The translations under genes and the position numbers were made by a program. Source: Acidobacteriaceae bacterium (GTDB taxonomy: Bacteria > Acidobacteriota > Terriglobia > Terriglobales > Acidobacteriaceae). Taken from it: DNA of 8,935 bases. Positions within the stretch are counted from its first letter, which is position 1, and each line of letters starts with the position of its first letter. Positions 1 to 5,744 of the stretch are shown here, one piece after another. The notes beneath the pieces were generated by a model. That model was given only the letters and a program-made list of their open reading frames with translations. It was not told the DNA's origin and did no database searches. The stretch lies in NCBI GenBank assembly GCA_003139975.1, contig PLHN01000181.1, positions 1-8,935 on the forward strand, written 5' to 3'.

Positions 1-303
1 GAGGAACTGGCCAACTGCGCTCCCTTTCTGGAGCGCGAGCTCGAAGGACTGAAGGATTTGCGCGTCATCGTTGCTTTGGGGAGAATCGGATTCGATGCCT
101 ATCTCAACTACCTGATGCGAAGAAAGCTGATCGCCGGCAAGCGGGAGTATGAATTCCGCCACGGTGCTGAATACGCCATGCCCGACGGCCACATCCTCCT
201 CGCGTCCTACCATCCGTCCAATCAGAACACGCAAACCGGCAAGTTGACCCGGCAGATGTTCACAGACATCTTCAAAAGAGCCGCGCGCCTGGCTCTCGGA
301 TGA
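1..303 (+). CDS. Uracil-DNA glycosylase, family 5 (UDGb)-like, 3' part
   Basis: The reading frame is open from base 1, so the gene begins outside the window; about 100 C-terminal residues are present. The segment NCAPFLERELEGLKDL followed by RVIVALGRIGFDAYL is the typical helix and core strand ahead of the second active-site motif in four/five-family uracil-DNA glycosylases. The motif YHPSNQNTQTGKLT supplies the catalytic-loop His-Pro-Ser and the Asn/Thr-Gly pattern that favours family 5 over family 4, which usually reads HPAALLR. These cytoplasmic enzymes remove uracil (and often other deaminated bases) from DNA to start base-excision repair. The first active-site motif and the iron-sulphur cysteines expected near the N-terminus lie outside the window and could not be checked. 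An internal TTG at 58 is not a real start, because the family-typical sequence continues upstream of it. The stop codon is TGA at 301-303. Confidence 0.85.
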   Translation, partial: EELANCAPFLERELEGLKDLRVIVALGRIGFDAYLNYLMRRKLIAGKREYEFRHGAEYAMPDGHILLASYHPSNQNTQTGKLTRQMFTDIFKRAARLALG

Positions 304-318
304 CTTGCGCCTTGGAAC

Positions 319-347
319 TTGGCCGAGTGCAAGAGAGGCGTTATAAT
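319..347 (+). promoter_or_regulatory. Sigma-70-type promoter for the beta-propeller gene
   Basis: A perfect -10 box TATAAT (342-347) lies exactly 17 bases after TTGGCC (319-324), which matches 4 of 6 positions of the -35 consensus TTGACA. Transcription would begin near 354, giving a leader of about 36 bases to the ATG at 390. This supports 390 over the upstream in-frame ATG at 300, which lies before the promoter. Confidence 0.6.
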
Positions 348-389
348 CCGCAAATTAGGCGTCTAAGTTCGGGAGTTCCTGAGGGCAGT

Positions 390-1109
390 ATGAAAGCGAA
401 TCTCCTGTCCCTGTTTTGTCTGCTTTCCGTCTCTTTCGCGCTCTGTTTCGCGGCTCACCCCAACCTCGCCGTACAGACCGGCCCGACTAGCGCGCCAACG
501 CAAACCGATGCGTCAGCAGACTCGAACATTAAATTAGAGAATTGGGCCAAGCCCCAGTCCGGCTGGCTGTATGTTCTCGATCCCAAACCCGAGGCCGTCG
601 GCCCGGGAGGGCGCATCTGGTTACTCGATCCTCAAACCGCCAAAGTCATGGGCAGCATTCGTACCGGCGACAATGCTGATTTTGCGCTCTCGCCGGATGG
701 GAGCCGCCTCTACGTCGCGTCCATCATAGAAGGTGATTCGAGCGAACTCGCCGTCATCGACACCGCCCAGGGCGCGGTCCTCCAGCGGGGCTCCGTTGAG
801 GACCGCGAAGTGGCCAATGTGCTCCCGTCATTTTCCGCCATGGCGGTTTCCGGCGACGGGTTGGTCCTCCGAGTCCTGATCGACACCCCCAAGTCGGCAG
901 ACGCTGATTCGTTTCTGCTCGCCGCGTTCGACACGCGCACCGGCGATTTTCTGCCCAAGAGCGTGCACCTGGGGAACTGCGGCCTCGGCCGCTTCATCTC
1001 TTACCCAACCGCCGATCGGTTCAATTTTCTCTGTCCGAGAACTGAGGGTCCGGTCTGGCGATGGGAGTTGGCGCGGAAAGATGCCTCAACAGTCTCAGGT
1101 CGCCCGTGA
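390..1109 (+). CDS. Secreted beta-propeller (YVTN/amine-dehydrogenase heavy-chain-like) protein, probably shortened
   Basis: This encodes 239 residues. The start at 390 is chosen because GAGG (381-384) sits five bases ahead and the protein then opens with a good signal peptide (MKANLLSLFCLLSVSFALCF, cleavage probably near AHPNLA). The mature part has propeller-type blade repeats: GWLYVLDP, GGRIWLLDPQTAKVMGSI, FALSPDGSRLYVAS, ELAVIDTAQGAVL, LLAAFDTRTGDFL. These patterns resemble YncE/YVTN and methylamine dehydrogenase heavy-chain-like proteins, in which each blade has a structural rather than catalytic role. Only about three to four blades are visible, whereas a closed propeller of this type usually needs about 300 or more residues, so the C-terminal half seems missing. 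The stop lies one base from the stop of the convergent DUF4386 gene, consistent with a deletion junction, although a naturally short homologue is not excluded. The likely location is periplasmic; the substrate is unknown. Confidence 0.65.
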   Translation: MKANLLSLFCLLSVSFALCFAAHPNLAVQTGPTSAPTQTDASADSNIKLENWAKPQSGWLYVLDPKPEAVGPGGRIWLLDPQTAKVMGSIRTGDNADFALSPDGSRLYVASIIEGDSSELAVIDTAQGAVLQRGSVEDREVANVLPSFSAMAVSGDGLVLRVLIDTPKSADADSFLLAAFDTRTGDFLPKSVHLGNCGLGRFISYPTADRFNFLCPRTEGPVWRWELARKDASTVSGRP

Positions 1110-1110
1110 C

Positions 1111-1902
1111 TCAAGAATGCGCTGGCTGCTCCCGGATCCTCCAGCCCCTGATCAGCAGCCAAAGCATGAAGACTAACTCCCCGAGGAAAGTGATAAAGAT
1201 GAATCCAAGATGGGCGTTTGGATAAAAGTATGGATGCAAGCTATCGATCTCCCACCCCAATCCGTCGATTACCAGCAGAATCCCCATGACCCTGGGGATA
1301 TATCCAGACCGGTAAATCAGATAGCCCAGCAGAATGAGATGAATTCCGAAAATCACCAGGCTCATGGACCAATCGTATCGAAACGAATTGAGCACAAGCT
1401 TAAGTTGAGCATGCAGTTGGGTGGACCCAAACAGCGTCATGTAATCCGATGTGGTCAGGAGCCGAAAAGCGGTTACCAGGTTGAGCCAGCCATAGAGAGC
1501 GACCGCCGTATACACCAACCGGAACCACGCCGTAAGCAATGACAAGGATCGATTGACCGGCGCAAGCAGGTAATAGAGCGCCCAGGCAATCACCACGTCC
1601 TCGAGGAAAGTGATCAGGTAGCAGAAGATTGCCCCAACGAACATCCCCTGATGCGCGACAATGTTCTGAGCGGTTTGCTCGATGTTGCTCGGAATAACTA
1701 GCTTGGGCATGATCGAAAACTCTGCGTACGAGACAGGACTGAGCAGGTATCCGAAACCCGCGATCAGCGCCGCCTGCCGCAATGTCAACCCCTCATTCCG
1801 ATTTGCCGGATTCCTTAAGCTCACTGACCTACCCCCTGCACTGGCTGATGGGTACGCGCCCCGTCCGTTCTTGGTTCCCGTGTTCTCTAGGCCCGGATTC
1901 AT
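1111..1902 (-). CDS. DUF4386 family integral membrane protein
   Basis: The protein is 263 residues if started at the ATG at 1902. It has a polar N-terminal tail of about 40 residues, then hydrophobic segments at roughly 43-62, 83-114, 126-148, 179-197, 204-217 and 231-252, suggesting about six membrane spans. The phrases LRQAALIAGFGYLLSPVSYAEF, ALYYLLAPVNRSLSLLTAWFRL and LLGYLIYRSGYIPRVMGILL are characteristic of DUF4386 proteins, which have no established biochemical function. The frame stays open upstream to 2067, but that extension has no family resemblance and would give an overlong protein, so 1902 is preferred. No Shine-Dalgarno sequence precedes it, so the start is uncertain (GTG at 1905 is adjacent). 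It converges on the propeller gene with a single base between stop codons, leaving no room for a separate terminator. Confidence 0.75.
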   Translation of the reverse strand: MNPGLENTGTKNGRGAYPSASAGGRSVSLRNPANRNEGLTLRQAALIAGFGYLLSPVSYAEFSIMPKLVIPSNIEQTAQNIVAHQGMFVGAIFCYLITFLEDVVIAWALYYLLAPVNRSLSLLTAWFRLVYTAVALYGWLNLVTAFRLLTTSDYMTLFGSTQLHAQLKLVLNSFRYDWSMSLVIFGIHLILLGYLIYRSGYIPRVMGILLVIDGLGWEIDSLHPYFYPNAHLGFIFITFLGELVFMLWLLIRGWRIREQPAHS

Positions 1903-2106
1903 CACAAAAATGGTGTGCGCGCGGTCACAGAAAATGAGCCTTAATATGAGAAATAATACCAGCGGGTAGTTTTGAATCCATACATTCGAAATTAGGCCGG
2001 CGCGGTATCGCGCAGCCTGAGATCCGCTTCTGTTTACGGACTTCAGGACTAAGTTATTTGACAACAAGACTTTGCGGGGAGTGTTGGCAGTAACTCCAGC
2101 GTTTTG

Positions 2107-2259
2107 AATACTTTGCCATTAACTACTGTCAGTTCAATACTTTGAGGGAAATGGTTGCGCTAAGGTATTGATTCCAATAGACAGAGTTAAAGGGGGATTG
2201 TGTTTGAACCCGCCGAGCCGCCGAAGCAGTATGATAACTCCTAATACTTTGAATACTTT
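2107..2259. repeat. Four copies of AATACTTT
   Basis: The octamer AATACTTT occurs at 2107-2114, 2136-2143, 2243-2250 and 2252-2259, all in the same orientation. The first three are followed by G, and the last two are adjacent, separated only by that G. Starts are 29, 107 and 9 bases apart. The arrangement could be binding sites for a regulator or decay products of a repeat element; the sequence alone does not decide. Confidence 0.55.
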
Positions 2260-2326
2260 ACATTTAAGTATCCTCGAATCAAGATTTTGGCAGGAATTTC
2301 TCTCCAAGTCCATGATTCCAATAGAC
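2169..2326. repeat. Direct repeat TGATTCCAATAGAC, two copies each followed by a G-run
   Basis: Identical 14-base copies lie at 2169-2182 and 2313-2326, exactly 144 bases apart. Each is followed within 7-9 bases by a G-run (GGGGG at 2192-2196; the long G tract from 2334), so the repeated unit may be longer and diverged. This resembles two copies of a small dispersed intergenic element, but that is inference. Confidence 0.55.
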
Positions 2327-2333
2327 TGGCGCA

Positions 2334-2350
2334 GGGGAGGGGGGGAGGGG
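2334..2350 (+). other. G tract with G-quadruplex potential
   Basis: The 17 bases run GGGG-A-GGGGGGG-A-GGGG. Splitting the central seven Gs as GGG-G-GGG gives four G-triplets joined by very short loops, a pattern expected to fold into a stable quadruplex. The G-rich strand is the plus strand, which is the template strand for the minus-strand gene ending at 2421, just beyond the neighbouring hairpin. Confidence 0.5.
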
Positions 2351-2353
2351 TAC

Positions 2354-2400
2354 CTCAGCAAGCGGCCCCGGCCCCCAGATATCAGGGGCCGGAAGCTGAG
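2354..2400 (-). terminator. Long hairpin downstream of the exported-protein gene; terminator-like
   Basis: An outer stem pairs CTCAGC (2354-2359) with GCTGAG (2395-2400), and an inner GC-only stem pairs CCGGCCCC (2368-2375) with GGGGCCGG (2385-2392) around a 9-base loop containing GATATC. It starts 20 bases beyond the stop codon of the minus-strand gene, the right place to end the sigma/anti-sigma/exported-protein transcript. No U-run follows; the minus strand continues into a C tract opposite the G tract. It could be a U-less terminator, an RNA 3'-end stabiliser or a cruciform site. Confidence 0.55.
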
Positions 2401-2420
2401 AGCCAAAGGCCAAGCGCCGA

Positions 2421-2972
2421 CTATCGAATCTTCGTCACCGTCACTTCCAGTTCGAACTGGCGTTTGGAATTGGGATCGTCGACGATGCCAACCACGGTAG
2501 GCTTTCCGGGCACGGCTACTGTGCTGGCATTGATGCGAAGCTGGCGCAAGAGCGGCATCGAACTTCGGGTTTCCTGCTCCGGGTTCGCAAAGTTCGAGAT
2601 TTCGGCTCTGACCTCCAGTTGAACGCCGTCACCTCGCTCGGTCATGCGGGACCAGATGCTGGTACCTACATCGATGTACTGCATCTCGCCCTGCTTGCCT
2701 TCGACGGGAACGCGGCTGCCGATTTTGATTTCGTTCGCTGGCGTATAGCCTGGCACCAGGTTCATCGAGTAATGGCGCGAGTTGATCTTCCGCCCATCCT
2801 CGGATTCCGTGAGCGTGAAGTCGAGGCGGAAGGCCGAGATGGGTTTGCTCGATTCATCCGAAGTTGTTTTTACCGAAGCATCTTGCGCCAGGGCACGCAC
2901 GCCCCAGAACGGGGCGCCCCACATGAAAATGATCGCTACCGCTGTCAGCCAAACGATTTGCTTTTTCGACAT
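2421..2972 (-). CDS. Exported beta-rich protein of unknown function, third gene of the sigma-factor module
   Basis: The protein is 183 residues. Residues 1-29 form a signal peptide (basic MSKK, hydrophobic core, cut after ALA before Gln-30). The mature part is polar with alternating beta-type patterns: AFRLDFTLTESEDGRKI, IKIGSRVPVEGKQ, YIDVGTSIWSRM, VQLEVRAEISNFA and, at the end, TVAVPGKPTVVGIVDDPNSK followed by FELEVTVTKIR. The last part faintly recalls the C-terminal strands of secretin domains, but it is too short to be a secretin and I assign no function. The ATG at 2972 follows GGAG by seven bases. The gene comes directly after the anti-sigma gene on the same strand, so it is probably co-transcribed and may be a periplasmic partner or output of that signalling pair. 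A hairpin follows its stop codon. Confidence 0.75.
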   Translation of the reverse strand: MSKKQIVWLTAVAIIFMWGAPFWGVRALAQDASVKTTSDESSKPISAFRLDFTLTESEDGRKINSRHYSMNLVPGYTPANEIKIGSRVPVEGKQGEMQYIDVGTSIWSRMTERGDGVQLEVRAEISNFANPEQETRSSMPLLRQLRINASTVAVPGKPTVVGIVDDPNSKRQFELEVTVTKIR

Positions 2973-2998
2973 TTGAATTCTCCTTTGAATTCTCCTTT
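2972..2998 (-). promoter_or_regulatory. Tandemly duplicated ribosome-binding segment
   Basis: Read on the minus strand, AAAGGAGAATTC occurs twice head-to-tail with an exact 12-base period before AAATG. The downstream GGAG (2983-2980) is seven bases from the ATG at 2972, an ideal spacing. The upstream GGAG (2995-2992) is 19 bases away and directly abuts the TAA stop of the anti-sigma gene. The duplication therefore gives this start one well-placed Shine-Dalgarno and one spare that terminating ribosomes meet first. Confidence 0.7.
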
Positions 2999-3599
2999 AT
3001 TCCTGTTGTTCCAAACCGGTTGAACTCGCGTTTGGCCAAGGTGCAGCCATTTCAAGTTCGTCTTGTTTGCGAAGTTCGGTCTGCGCGCGTGCCATGAGCG
3101 CCGCTTTCTGCGGAAACTCCTGCACATAGCGAGCGAGCAGTTGCTCCTGTTCGCTGAGCGGCTGCGGAGCAGGGAACTGTTCGAGCTTCGGCGCATTCTG
3201 CATTGCCGCAACCGCGAGAGCACGAAGATTCGAGCTGTTCCGCGCGATGGCGAGCGGATGATTCTCGCGAGCCGCGTTCGCATTCTTATCAGGCAGTCGC
3301 GTGTTGCCTGCAGCATGTTCGTCCGCTCGCTGCGTGGTTGCGACGTTTGCAATCGGCTTCGTGCGCGACGGTTCCGTGCGCTGTCGCCACACCATCACCA
3401 GAGCCAGGATCGCTGCTGCAGTGAAGGCCAGAGCACTCCACCAGCGTCGCATTCGACTCGATTCGCGGCGAGCTTCGGCAAGGCGAGCCAGCACTCGTCC
3501 CTCCAGTCCGGGACGCGGCTCGGCCTTCCCATTCTGCGCAAGAGCGTCATCGAGCCACCGATCCATCTCGTGTTCGCGGTCTTTGTCATCGATGTTCAT
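2997..3599 (-). CDS. Membrane-anchored anti-sigma factor (non-zinc type)
   Basis: The protein is 200 residues: a charged cytoplasmic N-terminal domain (1-50, with MDRWLDDALAQ and GLEGRVLARLAEARRES), one transmembrane segment (about 53-71, from WWSALAF to VMVW), and a periplasmic tail rich in Ala, Arg and Asn. The tail ends in a helical motif, FPAPQPLSEQEQLLARYVQ (142-160), then ALMARAQTELRKQDELEM. There are no cysteines, so it cannot carry the zinc-binding HxxxCxxC signature of ZAS anti-sigma factors; assignment rests on layout and position. Its ATG overlaps the sigma-factor stop codon as ATGA (3599-3596), implying translational coupling and near-equal synthesis, as expected for a sigma/anti-sigma pair. 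The N-terminal domain presumably holds the sigma factor until an envelope signal releases it. Its TAA stop (2999-2997) directly precedes the duplicated Shine-Dalgarno of the next gene. Confidence 0.75.
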   Translation of the reverse strand: MNIDDKDREHEMDRWLDDALAQNGKAEPRPGLEGRVLARLAEARRESSRMRRWWSALAFTAAAILALVMVWRQRTEPSRTKPIANVATTQRADEHAAGNTRLPDKNANAARENHPLAIARNSSNLRALAVAAMQNAPKLEQFPAPQPLSEQEQLLARYVQEFPQKAALMARAQTELRKQDELEMAAPWPNASSTGLEQQE

Positions 3600-4138
3600 T
3601 GCCGATCTCCAATCCAGGTCTTCATTCGCTCTCGCAGAATCTGACGGGCGCGAAAGGCTCGCGAACGCACAGCAGCCTCGCTGATGCCGAGCATTTCCCC
3701 AACCTCGCGCGGCGACAATTCCTCGACCGTTGCCAGAACCAGCGGATCTCGCAGGTTGTCAGGCAACGCCGCAACGAGGCGGTCAAGAACCTCACGCCGT
3801 TCCTTTTCCAACAGGACTCGATCCGCGCCTTCCGCTGTCGAAAGCAAGCTGTCGATTGCCCGATCGCTCCGCGCAGCCGACTGCGCCAGCTTCGCTCGCC
3901 GATCGACGGCCACGCGCCATGCGATTCGCGCCAGCCATGCCTTCTGGTCCTGAACACCCGATGCTTTGCCGCCGTAACGGAGTACGCGCAGGAATGTGTC
4001 CTGGACCGCCTCCTCGGCCTCTGCCGGATTGTGCAGCACAGAGTAGGCGATGCGATAAACCAATCGGGCGTGTTTGCGGACCACGAACTCCAGTAACGTC
4101 TCTTCCGGTTGTCCCGTTTCTATAGCTTGTTCTGCCAT
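3596..4138 (-). CDS. ECF-family RNA polymerase sigma factor
   Basis: From the ATG at 4138 the protein is 180 residues, the normal ECF length. Sigma region 2 spans about 14-82: the core-binding and -10 recognition part with AEEAVQDTFLRVLR (41-54) and AWLARIAWRVAVDRRAK (67-83). Region 4 spans about 115-172, with the helix-turn-helix LSPREVGEMLGISEAAVRSR (141-160) and FRARQILRERM for -35 recognition. There is no region 1.1 or 3, as usual for this class. The frame stays open to a TTG at 4156 (six more residues), which has a weak GGCGGA ahead; the ATG at 4138 has no clear Shine-Dalgarno, so the start is uncertain. The protein acts in the cytoplasm with core polymerase and is presumably held by the anti-sigma factor whose gene overlaps its stop by four bases. 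An ECF-like promoter upstream suggests self-activation. Confidence 0.9.
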   Translation of the reverse strand: MAEQAIETGQPEETLLEFVVRKHARLVYRIAYSVLHNPAEAEEAVQDTFLRVLRYGGKASGVQDQKAWLARIAWRVAVDRRAKLAQSAARSDRAIDSLLSTAEGADRVLLEKERREVLDRLVAALPDNLRDPLVLATVEELSPREVGEMLGISEAAVRSRAFRARQILRERMKTWIGDRQ

Positions 4139-4197
4139 CACGAAGTCTGCTGTCAAAGCGTCCGCCTGGTTACGCCCTTGAAGTTCTACCCCTAAAG

Positions 4198-4221
4198 AAC
4201 GCTGTCAGATTGATTTCGTTC
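4198..4221 (-). promoter_or_regulatory. Candidate ECF-type promoter of the sigma-factor operon
   Basis: On the minus strand, GAAC (4221-4218, preceded by CC) lies 16 bases from CGTT (4201-4198). The pair matches the usual ECF pattern of an AAC-containing -35 and a CGT-type -10 with 16-17 base spacing. Transcription would begin near 4190, about 50 bases before the sigma-factor start. ECF factors commonly activate their own operon, which fits, but the motifs are short and a chance match is possible. Confidence 0.4.
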
Positions 4222-4423
4222 GGGAAAATTACTCGAAAAGGAGCTAATGGTTGCTGACTGGATTGCCGATAGTTGGACAGGGCGGATCTTGGGTAGCGGA
4301 AGCACCTCTTGGGCCGGCATGGAGAGGCGACTGCTTCGGGATGTGCCGCCCTTTAAATTCACACCCACTCTTCGTGCGATTGCACTCCCAGGCAGGCTGC
4401 GGAAAAAGGGTAGATCCGGTAGT

Positions 4424-5476
4424 TCAGAAACCTACAAAGACGGGTTCGGCGTCGAGCACAACTCCCCATTCGCTCTGAACCCGCTGCTGGATTGCGTCTT
4501 TCAACTGCACGATATCGCGGGCGAGCGCGCTTCCTGGGTTGATCAGGGCAAGAGCGTGTTTCGTCGAGATGCCCGCCGCACCGAGCCGGAATCCTTTCGC
4601 GAATCCGGAGTGCTCGACCAGCCAGGCTGCGGAAACCTTGTGCTGGGTATCGAGAGTTGGATAGCTCGGGATTTCCAGACCTTTTGAGGTTGCGCGGGTG
4701 GCAAGGTCCTGGAACTGCGCTGCGGTAAGGACGGGGTTCTTGAAGAAGGAACCAGCGCTCCGGGAATCGCTGTCTCCCGGGACGAGCAGCATGCCTTTGG
4801 CTCTGCGAATTTGGAGTACGGCCTCGCGTACGGCGGATAAAGACAGCGGCGTTCTCAAGTCGGAGAAGTGCTTCTGTAAATCCGCGTACCTCAGAGTAGG
4901 CGTATCTGACCGGCGGAGGCGATAATTGACGCGCAGAATAATGTAGCGGCCGCGCTCCTCATTATTAAAGATGCTGGAGCGATAGCGAAAACCACAGGCT
5001 GGGCGCGGGAGGGTAACGATGCGCCCCTCATTTGTTCTTGTGTCGAGCGCACGGACTGACTCAATCGTCTCGGCGACTTCCTGCCCGTACGCGCCGACGT
5101 TTTGCACGGGCGTGCCGCCGACGCTGCCAGGAATTCCGCTCAGGCATTCGACTCCGGCACAAGTTTGCGCCACAGCTTGGGTGACAAAACCATCCCAATC
5201 GTATCCAGCGCCTACGGTAAAGAGCACGGCGTTGCCGGAGCTTTCACTGATGAGGCCCCCGATCGCGATGCGCAGGACAAGGCCCGGCCATCCGGAATCG
5301 GAAACGACAAGATTGCTGCCGCCGCCGAGAACGAACAGAGGCAGGTTGCGTGTTTTGGCAAAGTCGACGGCCTCGCGCACTTCCTCTTCATGGTGGGCCT
5401 CGGCGAAGTAACGCGCCGGGCCGCCGACCTGCAACGTAGTCAAAGGCGCGAGGGCAACGTTTTCTCGGATGGTCAT
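4424..5476 (-). CDS. murB: UDP-N-acetylenolpyruvoylglucosamine reductase MurB
   Basis: The protein is 350 residues, full length for the long (type I, E. coli-like) class. MurB is a cytoplasmic FAD enzyme that uses NADPH to reduce UDP-GlcNAc-enolpyruvate to UDP-MurNAc, the second committed step of peptidoglycan precursor synthesis. The FAD-binding domain is clear: NVALAPLTTLQVGGPARYFA (6-25), LFVLGGGSNLVVSD (47-60), then CLSGIPGSVGGTPVQNVGAYGQE (111-133). Catalytic residues expected from E. coli MurB are present: Arg-166 in GFRYRSSIF, Ser-243 in AGSFFKNP (proton donor) and Glu-344 in DAEPVFVGF. The ATG at 5476 begins the family-typical N-terminus, but no good Shine-Dalgarno precedes it. The gene lies upstream of the sigma-factor module on the same strand, separated by about 285 bases with no gene called. 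It is divergent from the gene at 5745, with 268 bases between them holding no recognised gene. Confidence 0.97.
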   Translation of the reverse strand: MTIRENVALAPLTTLQVGGPARYFAEAHHEEEVREAVDFAKTRNLPLFVLGGGSNLVVSDSGWPGLVLRIAIGGLISESSGNAVLFTVGAGYDWDGFVTQAVAQTCAGVECLSGIPGSVGGTPVQNVGAYGQEVAETIESVRALDTRTNEGRIVTLPRPACGFRYRSSIFNNEERGRYIILRVNYRLRRSDTPTLRYADLQKHFSDLRTPLSLSAVREAVLQIRRAKGMLLVPGDSDSRSAGSFFKNPVLTAAQFQDLATRATSKGLEIPSYPTLDTQHKVSAAWLVEHSGFAKGFRLGAAGISTKHALALINPGSALARDIVQLKDAIQQRVQSEWGVVLDAEPVFVGF

Positions 5477-5744
5477 GGTATCGGTGCGTTCTTGTGGTGT
5501 TGCAATAAGCCTAACTGGTTCTACACATTCTCGAGCATCTCATGTCGGCAGCGCACGGGCATATCGGAATCGAGCGGCCAAAAACAAGACCAGGCTCCAC
5601 AATATCCCTTAAATCGTCGCCATCACAATTAGCCGTAAGCTTCATCACAGCCAGAGTGAGTTGGCCGACGGATGATAATTTGCAGCGGGTGGGGTTCCGA
5701 CCGGTTTCCGGTGGCGGAGCCCGTAGGAAGGCTGAAGGCAGTAC

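Larger units (their letters stand above)
1903..2420. other. Gene-free, repeat-bearing intergenic region
   Basis: No convincing coding sequence lies in these roughly 500 bases; the open frames here have no recognisable protein character and no ribosome-binding sites. The stretch from about 2040 to 2330 is visibly richer in A and T than neighbouring coding DNA. It holds four AATACTTT copies, two copies of a 14-base repeat, a G tract and a long hairpin, listed separately. A perfect TTGACA at 2058-2063 has no matching -10 box, so no promoter is called. Confidence 0.6.

Noticed and set aside
2058..2063. Perfect TTGACA -35 hexamer on the plus strand
   Set aside because: No -10-like hexamer at 16-18 bases downstream and no plus-strand gene follows.
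1903..2067. Longer N-terminus for the DUF4386 protein (start at 2067)
   Set aside because: The extra 55 residues lie in AT-rich, non-family sequence and make the protein longer than is usual; the ATG at 1902 fits better, although it lacks a Shine-Dalgarno.
2168..2500. Plus-strand open frame of 110 codons in which both 14-base repeats encode IPID in the same frame
   Set aside because: It uses a non-ATG start without a ribosome-binding site, runs through the G tract and hairpin, and overlaps the exported-protein gene antisense. The repeated peptide is explained by the DNA repeat at a spacing divisible by three.
3063..4125. Several long plus-strand open frames across the sigma and anti-sigma genes
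   Set aside because: They are Arg/Ser/Pro-rich shadow frames of the GC-rich minus-strand genes, with no family resemblance.
4388..4640. CAGGCTGCGGAAA shared by the gap after murB (near 4393) and murB itself (near 4623), suggesting a duplicated murB fragment
   Set aside because: The match breaks down immediately on both sides; 13 bases in GC-rich DNA is weak evidence and nothing in the gap translates to MurB-like sequence.
4247..4687. Plus-strand open frame of 146 codons with AAAAGGAG just ahead of its ATG
   Set aside because: The Shine-Dalgarno is only three bases from the ATG, the translation has no family character, and from 4424 it runs antisense through murB, whose catalytic residues are intact. 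Treated as chance.
5674..5679. GATAAT as a -10 box for the small gene at 5745
   Set aside because: Nothing resembling a -35 lies 16-18 bases upstream; TTGGCC at 5661-5666 is only seven bases away. Kept as an unproven possibility.
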